39,387 bases of DNA. It comes from Colimorpha sp045597945 (GTDB lineage: Bacteria > Bacteroidota > Bacteroidia > Bacteroidales > P3). The stretch's first letter is position 1; every line of letters begins with the position of its first letter. The position numbers and the translations under genes were made by a program. Positions 8,366-17,178 of this stretch are shown here, piece after piece. Under the pieces are notes generated by a model. It searched no databases. It was given only the letters and a program-made list of their open reading frames with translations, and was not told where the DNA came from. The stretch is from positions 1 through 39,387 of the forward strand of contig JAZLLD010000078.1 of assembly GCA_045597945.1 (NCBI GenBank), read 5' to 3'.

Positions 8366-8397
8366 AAGGGATGCCTTAAAGGCATCCCTTATTTTTT
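8366..8397 (+). terminator. Intrinsic terminator after DUF1846 gene
   Basis: Perfect 10-bp stem AAGGGATGCC (8366-8375) / GGCATCCCTT (8381-8390), 5-nt loop, then A and six T (8392-8397). Confidence 0.93.
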
Positions 8398-8437
8398 GTG
8401 TTGGTTGTCAAAAAGTAGGATTTAAAACCAGCTATAA

Positions 8438-9256
8438 CTAATACTGTTCTTTTTCGTTGGGGAAATTGACGCTCTTCACATCATCGATATACTGGCGGAC
8501 AGCATTGCTGATGTCTTCGCCAAAAGTACCGTAGGTACGAAGATAGCGGGGTTTGAACTGCTGAGTGATGCCCAGCATATCTTGCAACACAAGGACTTGA
8601 CCATCAGTACCATTCCCGGCGCCAATGCCTATCGTGGGAATGTGGATTTCTTTGGTGACGCGAGATGCCAATGCTGCGGGTATCTTCTCCAACACAATGC
8701 TGAAGCAACCAGCCTCTTCCAGCACATGGGCATTATGAATTAGCTGCTGAGCCTCTTCATCTTGCGTGGCACGGACAGCATAAGTACCGAACTTATTAAT
8801 ACTCTGAGGCGTGAGACCAAGATGACCCATAACTGGAATACCCGCGGAAAGGATTCTTGTGATAGACTCAAGTACCTCTTCGCCGCCTTCGAGCTTAACA
8901 GCGTCAGCACCAGTCTCTTTCATAATACGGATGGCCGATGCCAAAGCTTGCTTAGAGTTGCCCTGATAGGTACCAAATGGCATATCTACAACCACCAAAG
9001 AACGCTTGACGGCACGCTTAACTGATGAAGCATAGACAATCATTTCGTCAAGAGTGATGGGAAGAGTAGTATCGTATCCTTCCATGACATTTGCGGCAGA
9101 ATCGCCCACCAAAATCACATCAATCTTGGTGGCATCTAGCAACTTAGCCATAGAGAAATCGTAAGCAGTGAGCATGGCAATTTTCTCGCCATTCTGTTTC
9201 ATGCGCTGAAGCACATGGGTGGTAACCTTGGTAACGTCAGTTTGTAGGTAAGCCAT
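8438..9256 (-). CDS. panB: 3-methyl-2-oxobutanoate hydroxymethyltransferase
   Basis: 272 residues, normal length for PanB. It transfers a hydroxymethyl group from 5,10-methylene-tetrahydrofolate to 2-oxoisovalerate, giving ketopantoate, the first step to pantothenate and CoA. Family signatures: MLTAYDFSMAKLLD, the Mg-binding VGDSAANVMEGYDTTLPIT, VVDMPFG, VKLEGG, MGHLGLTPQSIN (with the substrate-binding LGLTPQ), ALEKIPA-type strand and IGIGAGNGTDGQVLVLQD. Last gene of the six-gene run beginning with guaB; its start is 6 nt after the stop of the preceding secreted-protein gene. Confidence 0.97.
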   Translation of the reverse strand: MAYLQTDVTKVTTHVLQRMKQNGEKIAMLTAYDFSMAKLLDATKIDVILVGDSAANVMEGYDTTLPITLDEMIVYASSVKRAVKRSLVVVDMPFGTYQGNSKQALASAIRIMKETGADAVKLEGGEEVLESITRILSAGIPVMGHLGLTPQSINKFGTYAVRATQDEEAQQLIHNAHVLEEAGCFSIVLEKIPAALASRVTKEIHIPTIGIGAGNGTDGQVLVLQDMLGITQQFKPRYLRTYGTFGEDISNAVRQYIDDVKSVNFPNEKEQY

Positions 9257-9262
9257 ATAAAA

Positions 9263-10537
9263 TTAGTCTAATTCTTCATCGCCATCGTTGCGGAAAGCGT
9301 TTTTCTCAGCCTCTTCAAGGTCTTCATCTGCGGCCTCTACAATTCGCAACATGGCACGGAAAGGTTTTTTGAAATCGTATTCTCCCTTACTATTGGTTTT
9401 AAAGGGTTTATAGTATTTTTCCTCGCCATTAACCAAGATGGTGACAGCACCCTGCTCTGTAGGGGAATCGGCAGGATAGAGATATTTTGACACTTCGTCG
9501 ACTTCTATCCTCTTGGCAAGATAAATGGTATCGAATTGCGAGGCATTGATTGCACCCTGAATCATCAGTACCGCACTTCCTTTGACCTTCTTGGTGGCAA
9601 CAGTCTTGAACTCAGGGCCTTTGGAAGTATGCTTCTTCGCATAAATTCTTAGTCCCGCATCAATCTGTTCTTGAGTAACCGGGAATCGGACATAGATAGA
9701 ATCGGTGAGTGTTTTGCACTCTTCAGGTCCACGATTGAAGCTGGAATGAAGAACCACATAACCTACCGGAAGAATAATCTGACGGCGATGAGGTACAAGG
9801 AAATATCGGTCGACAATCTGCTTGTAATCAAGATGTTCATCAATACTGAGTTCTACGGGTGGAGGGCATTCGTCCTTGGTTCCATAGACCGCATAAATGG
9901 AACCCTTCTTGAGCACAAGCTGGGTATAGTAGGCACGGATATTGCTGTCCTGCGCAGGCAAGAAACAGCCACTAGTGCCACCGAGGCATTCAATCATATT
10001 ATGACGGAATGTGATTAACACAGAACGATCCAACTGGATATTCGGCTGAAGGACACGTCGACTGTCGGGCAAATCAGCACAATCATACACTTGGCGGTCG
10101 GTAGGAACCTCATAACGAACTAGTTCAACGGTGTCGCCCTTGCAGCTGCAATGGATTGGATTATAGGCATAACGCACGGGCATCACTTCATGGCCACGCA
10201 TGGCGAAATAGCGATAGACCGACTCAACACGGGCTCGCATAAGTTCCTGAGTTTCAGCATTGCCATAGGCCTCGATTGACATTGTATAGAATCTTGGATT
10301 ATTCCGGTCAAAGGCAAGCATATAGGCAGAGTCGAGCAAGTCAAGATCGCATTCACGATAAGTGCTGTCAGTCTCGTTGAAAAACAATTGAAGGCAGAAA
10401 ACCTCCGGGTTAGTCCATGCCGCAGGCAAATCCTTAGCTTTGATAGGTTTAGCCGAAGGGATGTGAAGACCCGACTGCTGAGCAAACAAAGCAACCGAGA
10501 AAATCAACATGGCCAGGAGCGACAAGGCTTTCTTCAT
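9263..10537 (-). CDS. Secreted Cys-rich protein of unknown function
   Basis: 424 residues from the ATG at 10537, chosen because it begins a good signal peptide (MKKALSLLAMLIFSVALFAQ). The frame is open 99 nt further upstream, but that would overlap the moxR gene. The mature protein has paired cysteines (HCSCKGD, YDCADLPD, IECLGGTSGCF, DECPPP), suggesting disulfides. Residues about 75-135 have a strand-helix-strand pattern (FYTMSIEAYG, MRARVESVYRYFAMRGHEV, VMPVRYAYNP) loosely like an OmpA/MotB-type domain; I hold this weakly. The C-terminus is acidic (DEDLEEAEKN...DGDEELD). It starts 4 nt after moxR and ends 6 nt before panB, so it is in the operon. The family was not recognised. Confidence 0.8.
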   Translation of the reverse strand: MKKALSLLAMLIFSVALFAQQSGLHIPSAKPIKAKDLPAAWTNPEVFCLQLFFNETDSTYRECDLDLLDSAYMLAFDRNNPRFYTMSIEAYGNAETQELMRARVESVYRYFAMRGHEVMPVRYAYNPIHCSCKGDTVELVRYEVPTDRQVYDCADLPDSRRVLQPNIQLDRSVLITFRHNMIECLGGTSGCFLPAQDSNIRAYYTQLVLKKGSIYAVYGTKDECPPPVELSIDEHLDYKQIVDRYFLVPHRRQIILPVGYVVLHSSFNRGPEECKTLTDSIYVRFPVTQEQIDAGLRIYAKKHTSKGPEFKTVATKKVKGSAVLMIQGAINASQFDTIYLAKRIEVDEVSKYLYPADSPTEQGAVTILVNGEEKYYKPFKTNSKGEYDFKKPFRAMLRIVEAADEDLEEAEKNAFRNDGDEELD

Positions 10538-10541
10538 AGTG

Positions 10542-11498
10542 TTATGCTTTAATAAGTTGAGAAACGATTTCTTCTGTTGAGATATTCTCGGCTTCGGCGT
10601 AATAGTTGCGAACAATACGATGGCGGAGAACTTCAACTGCTACAGCCTGAACATCCTCAATATCAGGAGAATATTTACCATTCATGGCCGCATGAGTCTT
10701 AGCTCCCATAACCAAATACTGCGAAGCACGAGGACCAGCACCCCAGGAGAGGTACTTTGTGGCCAATGAAGATTCTGACAAACCTGGACGAGTGGAAGAG
10801 GACAAACGCACAGCATACTGACACACATTGTCTGGCACAGGCATACGGCGAATAACACTCTGGTAATCAAGAATCTGCTGAGCAGAAAGAACTACATCTA
10901 CCTCAAGAGAATTATCCACAGTAGTACCCTTTACAATATCAACCTCTTCTTCAAATGAAGGATAGTCCATCTTGATATTCAGCATAAAACGGTCAAGCTG
11001 GGCCTCAGGCAGAGGATATGTACCTTCTTGCTCAATAGGATTCTGAGTGGCAAGCACAAAGAAGGGAGGCTCCAGGCGATAACTCTTTCCTGAGACAGTA
11101 ACGCACTTCTCCTGCATAGCCTCAAGCAGCGCAGCCTGAGTCTTGGGAGGCGTACGGTTGATTTCATCAGCCAAAACGATATTGGCAAAAACCGGGCCTT
11201 TGATAAACTGGAAATGGCGATTTTCGTCAAGGATTTCAGAACCAGTGATATCAGAAGGCATCAAATCAGGGGTGAACTGAATGCGGCTGAACGAAAGACC
11301 TAAGGCGCGGGAAAGAGTGTTGACCATAAGTGTCTTAGCCAAGCCAGGAACGCCCACCAAAAGACAGTGTCCACCTGTGAAAATAGAGAGGAGAAGACTG
11401 TCGACAGCCTTGTCCTGGCCAACAATAACCTTGGATATTTCGGCCTTGAGGGAATGAAATTGTTTGACAAAAGAGTCTAATAACTCGGAATCTGTCAT
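10542..11498 (-). CDS. MoxR-family AAA+ ATPase
   Basis: 318 residues. Walker A GVPGLAKT (about residue 38), the MoxR-specific SRIQFTPDLMPSDITGSEI segment, Walker B VLADEINRTPPKTQAALLEAMQE, sensor-1 FFVLATQNPIEQEGTYPLPEAQLDRF, and a C-terminal lid. MoxR ATPases are cytoplasmic chaperone-like hexamers that help activate or assemble partner proteins. In Bacteroidota they usually sit next to DUF58 and von Willebrand A (Bat) genes; here none of these is adjacent. It lies instead between two envelope-related genes, 23 nt after the upstream foldase gene and 4 nt before the secreted unknown. Confidence 0.95.
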   Translation of the reverse strand: MTDSELLDSFVKQFHSLKAEISKVIVGQDKAVDSLLLSIFTGGHCLLVGVPGLAKTLMVNTLSRALGLSFSRIQFTPDLMPSDITGSEILDENRHFQFIKGPVFANIVLADEINRTPPKTQAALLEAMQEKCVTVSGKSYRLEPPFFVLATQNPIEQEGTYPLPEAQLDRFMLNIKMDYPSFEEEVDIVKGTTVDNSLEVDVVLSAQQILDYQSVIRRMPVPDNVCQYAVRLSSSTRPGLSESSLATKYLSWGAGPRASQYLVMGAKTHAAMNGKYSPDIEDVQAVAVEVLRHRIVRNYYAEAENISTEEIVSQLIKA

Positions 11499-11521
11499 AA
11501 TGTCAAAAGATTTGCTTTTAA

Positions 11522-12868
11522 TTATCTAGGCCAATTAACTTTGAAGCCCGGGCAGTCCTTATATTCGTCGGAGATACGGACATAGGTGTTGCGGACCATG
11601 CGGTTGGCCCAAGAAACAACTTTCTTGGTCTGAGCATCTTGAAGCGCAGCATTGTAGATGCGATCATAGTCATCAACAAGATTTGCACGGTGAGCTTCTA
11701 TCTTCTTATTCAGCTTGATCAAGCAATAGGCATTCTTGTTGTCGGTAGTCATAATGGCTGTGGCATTGGAAACCTCGCCCTCCTCCATGGCCATGACACC
11801 CACACCGGGATAAAGCTGGGAGAAAGCCTCTTTCTCAAAACGATAGCCACCAGTAGAAGGATTGCTGACGGCACCACCCTGATTCTTGCTAGCACCATCA
11901 GAATACTGACGAGCAGCGTCTTCAAAAGTAATATGCCCCTGACGAATCTCATTGGCCACACTATCCAACAGAACACGCGCACGCAACAAGTCTTCAGATG
12001 AAGTCTTGGGCTGAATAAGAATATGGCGAACATTGACTGTATTGCCGCGACGCTCAATTAATTGCAAGATATGGAAACCAAACTGAGTTTCGATAATTGG
12101 GGAAACCTCACCAGGTTTAAGAGCGAATGCCGCAGTTTCGAACTCGCTGACCATAACGCCACGACCAAAGAAACCAAGTTCACCACCTTTGGCAGCAGAG
12201 CCGGGGTCCTGAGAATAAAGCTTAGCCAACATGCTGAATTTCTCACCTTTGATGATACGTTCACGCAGTTCTGCCAATTCGGTACGAACACGCTCGCGCT
12301 CATCCTCACTGATAGAAGGCTTTACCACGATTTCGGACACTTCATACTGAGCAGGAATGTCGGGCAGAGAGTCGGGGTGGAAAGATGCAAAATACTCCGA
12401 CACCTCGGCCGGAGTGACCTTGACATTTTCAGTAATCTGATACTCAACCTTCTGACCGAGAATACGGTCGCGAAGAATATCAAAATACTGATCGTGGAGT
12501 TCGTCATAACTGGCTTGGAAAGTGTTGCGCAACTTGTCCTTGCCACCAGCCTGCTGAACAGCCATCTGCAAATAATACTGCACCTGCTGCTCAACCTCAT
12601 CATCAGACACTTCGACACTGTCGACCATGCCTTTATGAATAAGTAACTTATTGATAAGCATACTTTCAAGCAGATTGCATCGTTCCTCAAAACCATTAGA
12701 AAGGCCTTGACGGAGGCGCACCTGGGCATAAGCCTGCTCAATATCAGAAGCTTTAATGATGGTCTGGCCAACCACGGCTACAATACCGTCAACGACCTGC
12801 TTATTGCCCTGTTGAGCAAACATGGCAATAGGCAGGAACGCCAACAATATGGTGAAAAATTTCTTCAT
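11522..12868 (-). CDS. SurA-like periplasmic peptidyl-prolyl isomerase
   Basis: 448 residues from the ATG at 12868 (an in-frame ATG two codons upstream is less likely). Signal peptide MKKFFTILLAFLPIAMFAQ. N-terminal chaperone region (VDGIVAVVGQTIIKASDIEQA and MLINKLLIHKGMVDSVEVSDDEVEQQVQYYLQ), then two parvulin (PpiC) domains: about residues 175-275 (QYEVSEIVV ... GGELGFFGRGVMVSEFETAAFALKPGEVSPIIETQFGFHILQL) and 280-390 (VNVRHILIQP ... FEDAARQYSDGASKNQGGAV). This is the SurA layout: an outer-membrane-protein chaperone and prolyl isomerase in the periplasm. Second of two neighbouring parvulin genes, 16 nt after the first. Confidence 0.93.
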   Translation of the reverse strand: MKKFFTILLAFLPIAMFAQQGNKQVVDGIVAVVGQTIIKASDIEQAYAQVRLRQGLSNGFEERCNLLESMLINKLLIHKGMVDSVEVSDDEVEQQVQYYLQMAVQQAGGKDKLRNTFQASYDELHDQYFDILRDRILGQKVEYQITENVKVTPAEVSEYFASFHPDSLPDIPAQYEVSEIVVKPSISEDERERVRTELAELRERIIKGEKFSMLAKLYSQDPGSAAKGGELGFFGRGVMVSEFETAAFALKPGEVSPIIETQFGFHILQLIERRGNTVNVRHILIQPKTSSEDLLRARVLLDSVANEIRQGHITFEDAARQYSDGASKNQGGAVSNPSTGGYRFEKEAFSQLYPGVGVMAMEEGEVSNATAIMTTDNKNAYCLIKLNKKIEAHRANLVDDYDRIYNAALQDAQTKKVVSWANRMVRNTYVRISDEYKDCPGFKVNWPR

Positions 12869-12884
12869 GTTCAATTATAAAATC

Positions 12885-14984
12885 TTAATAAGTGATTTCG
12901 TCAATCACATCCTGATGAATCTTCACATTATACTTGGTGCGCAGTTCGGCATTGTTCTGAGCCTCAAGATAATTCTGATAATCATTGAGATAGAATCCAC
13001 GAGCCTCTTCCTTGGTCTTAAGTTCGACAGGCAGAACCTTCTCCAGCACAAGAATCTGATAACCCTTGTCGGTCTCTTTCCAACAATACTTATCAGTAAT
13101 GGCACCAGTCGTACCCATCAACAGCGTACTGGGAGAGCCTTCCTCAATCAGCACAATGCTGTCGGTGACTTCTGAAACGCTCTTGCACTTAGCACGGAGT
13201 TCATCTTTAATCTGATAACCAGCCAAACCCTTCTTAGCCGCTTTAAGCATCACCTTGTCGGCCTTGCTCATAGTGGATGAGCTGTGGGTGGTGTCAACCA
13301 GATTATAAATATGTACGCGCATGCGCTCGTTCCAAAAATATACAGCGTCATTAGTATCGTTGTAATTATGGGTGGGCGAGACCTGGTTGTAGAAAGCTTC
13401 GAAACCAAGGGTGTCGGTCAGGGCGCGCGACCAAATCATGTGGTCGTTGTAGGCAAAGATCATCAAACCATGGCGATACTCATCAATGATGGCACCAAAC
13501 TCGGGATTATCAATCTCCAGATGGTCGTCGGCATATTTCAACACCATGGCTTCGACATACTCATTGTAACGATCCTTGACAAACACATCAAGGTCGCACA
13601 ATTGCCTAACCTTCTTGTTCTTATACATATAGCGTGCAAACTGGCGGGAGTTGAACTCCTTGTCGCCAATCTTGAACAAAGGACGCATATCGGTAATGGC
13701 GTTGGAATCATAGTTGAAGATTGCCGAGAAGATAGAATCTGTAACCACAGCGCGAACAGCATCAAGGCTAGCCTTGTACGGAGCTTTTTTCTTATTGGAC
13801 ACCTTGGTGGTAGTGTAGTCAACAAAACTATAGTTGCGTTTGCACTGCTCCACAAAGATATGCTGCGGACGGGTGCTGCGCTCGCCGCGAGTCATGCGAG
13901 ACTTGTAGTAGGGAATCATGCTCTCAAAAGCAGGAATTTCCTCCTTGGTGATAAGTTTGACAATGTGCCAACCGAAACGAGTGTGGAAAGGCTCGGTGTA
14001 CTCGCCAACAGCAAGGCCCTTGGCCACAGCCGACATATAATCAACAGGAATCTGATTATGAGGAAGTTCAGGCAGCATGCCACCATTACTTGCGCTGGTC
14101 TTATCATCGCTATACTTCTTGGCCACCTCGCCAAAATCGGTGCCATTCTGAAGCATACGATAGGCGGTGTTGATTTTGCCTTTGCCGTTTGGATCATTCT
14201 CGGAAACCCAGATATGAGCCAAAGTCATCTTGCCATAATGGTTGAAGCGATCGAACATCTTAATGATGTGATAACCATAGCGCGAGCGGACGGGTTTGCT
14301 GATTTCGCCAGGCTGAAGAGCATAAGCGGCAGACTCAAAAGAGTAAATCATGTCGAACACCGAGAAACATCCCAGATCGCCCTCCATGGGGTTGACCTGG
14401 CTAGCTTTCTCACGAACCATAGGATCGCGGTCGGCAATGCGCTGGTCGTGCATTTCTTGCTGGGCAATGGAATAGAAATCAGCATTTTCCAAAGCTTCCT
14501 TATAGAGTTCCATGGCATGCTTGTAGGCCTTGAGCGTATCGGCAGGCAGCGCCGACTCAGGGCAAGGAACAAGAATATGGGCAGCATGGAGCACATAGTG
14601 GTTGCGCTCATAAGCCTCGCGAAGAAGCGACTGCATGGTAGCCGAGTCAATCAGATAAGGTGCGGCCAACTCTTTGCGGTAGGTCTGCAACTCAGCAACC
14701 AGGTTGCGAGCGGTGTCGAACCCCATGGAATATGCATCGGCCAGCTTAGCCTGGAAATTGACATACAACTGCGCAAAATCATCCAGCGCCTTGCGCTTCT
14801 CATAGGTGCAAGCAGTAGGAGCAGCAGCAGGATCCTTGCCGATAGACTGCAAGAAATCCTTCATAAACTGCGACTTATGGATTTTCTTACTACCGATTTC
14901 AAACACCACGGGGTCGTCGGCCTGCTGGGCCATGGCGCCCAACATCATGGTGGAAAGCAGCAAGAAGGCAAAAATCTTTTTCAT
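12885..14984 (-). CDS. Large parvulin-type (PpiC) periplasmic foldase
   Basis: 699 residues with signal peptide MKKIFAFLLLSTMMLGAMAQ. Two PpiC domains: first at about residues 130-245 (LHAAHILVPC ... EGDLGCFSVFDMIYSFESAAYALQPGEISKPVRSRYGYHIIKMFDR), second at about 250-345 (LAHIWVSE ... NGGMLPELPHNQIPVDYMSAVAKGLAVGEYTEPFHTRFGWHIVKL). A C-terminal extension of 350 residues, mostly helical, is unlike SurA and probably supplies substrate or partner binding. The role is catalysis of prolyl isomerisation and holding of unfolded proteins in the periplasm. It sits 23 nt after guaB and directly before the SurA-like gene. Confidence 0.92.
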   Translation of the reverse strand: MKKIFAFLLLSTMMLGAMAQQADDPVVFEIGSKKIHKSQFMKDFLQSIGKDPAAAPTACTYEKRKALDDFAQLYVNFQAKLADAYSMGFDTARNLVAELQTYRKELAAPYLIDSATMQSLLREAYERNHYVLHAAHILVPCPESALPADTLKAYKHAMELYKEALENADFYSIAQQEMHDQRIADRDPMVREKASQVNPMEGDLGCFSVFDMIYSFESAAYALQPGEISKPVRSRYGYHIIKMFDRFNHYGKMTLAHIWVSENDPNGKGKINTAYRMLQNGTDFGEVAKKYSDDKTSASNGGMLPELPHNQIPVDYMSAVAKGLAVGEYTEPFHTRFGWHIVKLITKEEIPAFESMIPYYKSRMTRGERSTRPQHIFVEQCKRNYSFVDYTTTKVSNKKKAPYKASLDAVRAVVTDSIFSAIFNYDSNAITDMRPLFKIGDKEFNSRQFARYMYKNKKVRQLCDLDVFVKDRYNEYVEAMVLKYADDHLEIDNPEFGAIIDEYRHGLMIFAYNDHMIWSRALTDTLGFEAFYNQVSPTHNYNDTNDAVYFWNERMRVHIYNLVDTTHSSSTMSKADKVMLKAAKKGLAGYQIKDELRAKCKSVSEVTDSIVLIEEGSPSTLLMGTTGAITDKYCWKETDKGYQILVLEKVLPVELKTKEEARGFYLNDYQNYLEAQNNAELRTKYNVKIHQDVIDEITY

Positions 14985-15007
14985 CAGTTAATTAGATTGA
15001 TTCAATA

Positions 15008-16480
15008 TTATCTAGAATAGTTGGGAGCCTCACGGGTGATGGCGATGTCATGAGGATGGCTCTCGGTAACACCGGCAGAGGTGATGCGGATGAACTTAGC
15101 CTGCTGCAAGGTGGGGATATCGCGCGAACCGGTGTAACCCATACCAGCCTTCAGGCCGCCAACCATTTGATAGAGAACCTCGCTGAGGGTGCCCTTGTAA
15201 GGAACGCGACCTACAACACCTTCAGGAACAAGCTTCTTGGCATCGGTCTCCTTATCCTGGAAGTAGCGATCCTTGGAGCCACACTGCATGGCTTCGAGAG
15301 AACCCATGCCACGGTAGGACTTGAACTTACGGCCTTCGTAAATGATGGTCTCGCCGGGAGCTTCTTCAACACCGGCAACCAAGGAACCGACCATCACGGT
15401 GCTTGCACCGGCAGCCAGAGCCTTGACAATATCGCCGCTATAGCGGATGCCGCCATCAGCAATGATAGGCACATCGTAGCCCTTGCTCTTCAGCGCGCCA
15501 ACGCACTCACACACAGCGGTCAGCTGAGGAACGCCGATACCGGCAACCACGCGGGTGGAGCAGATGCTTCCGGGTCCGATACCAACCTTGATACCATCAG
15601 CGCCGGCCTCGGCCAGCATCAGAGCGGCCTCGCCGGTAGCGATGTTACCAACAACTACATCGAGGGTGGGATATTTGGTTTTCACCTTCTTAAGAGCCTC
15701 AACAACACGAATGCTGTGGCCGTGAGCGGTATCAATAACGATTGCGTCGACACCAGCCTTTACCAGGGCGTCAACACGGTCCATCATGTCGGGAGTGATG
15801 CCAACACCTGCGGCAACGCAGAGGCGGCCGTTGCTGTCCTTGCAAGCCAGGGGGCGCTCCTTGGTCTTCATGATGTCGCGATAGGTAATAAGACCCATAA
15901 ACTGGCCCTGCTCATTGACAACAGGCAGTTTTTCAATCTTATGCTGCTGGAGGATGTCGGTAGCCTCAGCAAAAGTGGTGCCCACATGGGTGGTGATGAG
16001 CTTGGTGATCATAATCTCGCTCAAGGGGCGGTCCATATTGCGCTCAAAACGCAGGTCGCGGTTGGTGACCATGCCGATAAGCACGCGGTTCTCATCAACG
16101 ATGGGAATACCACCGATACCGTATTCATTCATCAGGCGCAGGGCATCTTTCACCAGGGCATCCTTGGTGAGGGTGACGGGGTCGATAATCATACCATTTT
16201 CAGCGCGTTTCACTTTGCGCACCTCGTTGGCCTGGCGCTCGATGGACATGTTCTTGTGGAGCACACCGATACCACCTTCCTGAGCCATACCGATGGCCAT
16301 GGCTGCCTCGGTAACAGTATCCATGGCGGCCGACACGAGCGGCATATTCAGCTTGATGTTGCGGGAGAAGCGGGAAGCAACGGTGACTTCTGCGGGAAGA
16401 ATCTCGGAATAGGACGGCACCAAAAGCACGTCGTCATAAGTAAGGCCTTCGCCAACAAATTTAGTGGTATCTGTGTACAT
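15008..16480 (-). CDS. guaB: IMP dehydrogenase
   Basis: 490 residues, normal length. It oxidises IMP to XMP with NAD+, the committed step to GMP. N-terminal LTYDDVLLVPSYSEILP, a CBS-domain pair at about residues 95-205 (MIIDPVTLTKDALVKDALRLM..., LITTHVGTTFAEATDILQQHKIEKLPVV), the catalytic-loop sequence GIGPGSICSTRVVAGIGVPQ with the nucleophilic Cys near residue 306, the ADGGIRYSGDIVKALAAGAS phosphate-binding segment and the YRGMGSLEAM flap. First gene of the run that continues with the two foldases, moxR, the unknown and panB. A -7 element is upstream at 16522-16529. Confidence 0.98.
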   Translation of the reverse strand: MYTDTTKFVGEGLTYDDVLLVPSYSEILPAEVTVASRFSRNIKLNMPLVSAAMDTVTEAAMAIGMAQEGGIGVLHKNMSIERQANEVRKVKRAENGMIIDPVTLTKDALVKDALRLMNEYGIGGIPIVDENRVLIGMVTNRDLRFERNMDRPLSEIMITKLITTHVGTTFAEATDILQQHKIEKLPVVNEQGQFMGLITYRDIMKTKERPLACKDSNGRLCVAAGVGITPDMMDRVDALVKAGVDAIVIDTAHGHSIRVVEALKKVKTKYPTLDVVVGNIATGEAALMLAEAGADGIKVGIGPGSICSTRVVAGIGVPQLTAVCECVGALKSKGYDVPIIADGGIRYSGDIVKALAAGASTVMVGSLVAGVEEAPGETIIYEGRKFKSYRGMGSLEAMQCGSKDRYFQDKETDAKKLVPEGVVGRVPYKGTLSEVLYQMVGGLKAGMGYTGSRDIPTLQQAKFIRITSAGVTESHPHDIAITREAPNYSR

Positions 16481-16521
16481 AATTATAAATTATATTTTTT
16501 TATTATCGATTAAAAATTGTG

Positions 16522-16529
16522 CAAAGATA
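16522..16529 (-). promoter_or_regulatory. -7 element of guaB operon
   Basis: Minus strand reads TATCTTTG followed by C, 41 nt before the guaB ATG. The -33 position is not a clean TTTG. Confidence 0.6.
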
Positions 16530-16723
16530 CACATTTTTTTCGACATATACGACATTTTTTTCACGCGTTCAGTCATTTTAACAAAATCCGAAACCATTTC
16601 AAGGCATTTTTCCCACTTTCACACAACTTCCAAAACACCATTCCGCAACAAATTTCACAAGGCATGAAACCGCATTTTTCACATTTTTGAGTCGAAATAT
16701 CAGTCCCAACGCAACTCCACTAC

Positions 16724-16817
16724 TTATTCTATATTTATCCTATACATATACTATATTTTTATAGGAACAAATAGAATAAATATAGAATATATATAGAATA
16801 AATATAGGATAAGGAAC
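16724..16817 (+). repeat. 11-bp-unit inverted-repeat array, copy A
   Basis: Left arm of three 11-mers (TTATTCTATAT, TTATCCTATAC, ATATACTATAT; 16724-16756), a 17-nt centre, and a right arm of four 11-mers (GAATAAATATA, GAATATATATA, GAATAAATATA, GGATAAGGAAC; 16774-16817), then GG. The right units are the reverse complement of the left units in register. It shares its right edge (GGATAAGGAACGG and a GCGGG stretch just beyond) with copies B and C. Confidence 0.9.
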
Positions 16818-16957
16818 GGAGGTAGAGCGGGCTTACACTGGGTTTACGGCAAGGTTGGAGGGATGGCCAAAAATGAGGGGAAAGGTTGGTCGGCCAGGTT
16901 CTGGATTGGGGTTGGCTGAGTGATTCATTTTTGATTTTCGTCCTAGTTGAAATTTTA

Positions 16958-17016
16958 TCAAAAACTGAGGTTTCTTGTTTTTCCGATTGGCGGTATTTTG
17001 CTCAAAAACTGAGGTT
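16958..17016. repeat. 15-bp direct repeat pair
   Basis: TCAAAAACTGAGGTT occurs at 16958-16972 and 17002-17016, offset 44 bp. It lies between copy A of the AT-rich array and the thioredoxin gene promoter. Function unknown; too far from that promoter (over 120 nt) to be a simple operator. Confidence 0.75.
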
Positions 17017-17140
17017 CGTGGATGCCAATTCGGCAATGCGAGGAAGCTTTTTTGGTGAATGAAGCGCTGGTTTGAATCCGGTTTTTGAGGATTGCAATAA
17101 TAATTAATGAATAAAATATTTATATATCATTTTTTTTTCG

Positions 17141-17148
17141 TATCTTTG
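17141..17148 (+). promoter_or_regulatory. -7 element, thioredoxin lipoprotein gene
   Basis: TATCTTTG followed by C at 17141-17148. The -33 box is weak (TATT). It implies transcription from about 17155, which excludes the in-frame ATG at 17107 as start and supports 17179 (or 17164). Confidence 0.6.
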
Positions 17149-17178
17149 CACCTACTAAAAAAAATGATAATTCGTGTC

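Larger units (their letters stand above)
16481..17178. other. Divergent intergenic region with repeats
   Basis: About 700 nt between guaB (minus) and the thioredoxin lipoprotein gene (plus). It contains the guaB -7 element, an 11-bp-unit inverted-repeat array (16724-16817), a 15-bp direct repeat (16958-17016) and the plus-strand -7 element at 17141. A 67-codon minus frame (16833-17036) has no coding character. No RNA gene was recognised. Confidence 0.7.

Noticed and set aside
13284..15020. 578-codon plus-strand open frame opposite the large parvulin gene
   Set aside because: The minus strand encodes a clear signal peptide and two PpiC domains. The opposite frame has no family motif and arises from codon bias.
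15050..16513. 487-codon plus-strand frame opposite guaB
   Set aside because: guaB is unmistakable on the minus strand; the frame is its antisense shadow.
16833..17036. 67-codon minus frame in the guaB upstream spacer
   Set aside because: Proline- and asparagine-rich without domain or promoter, and it crosses the 15-bp direct repeat.
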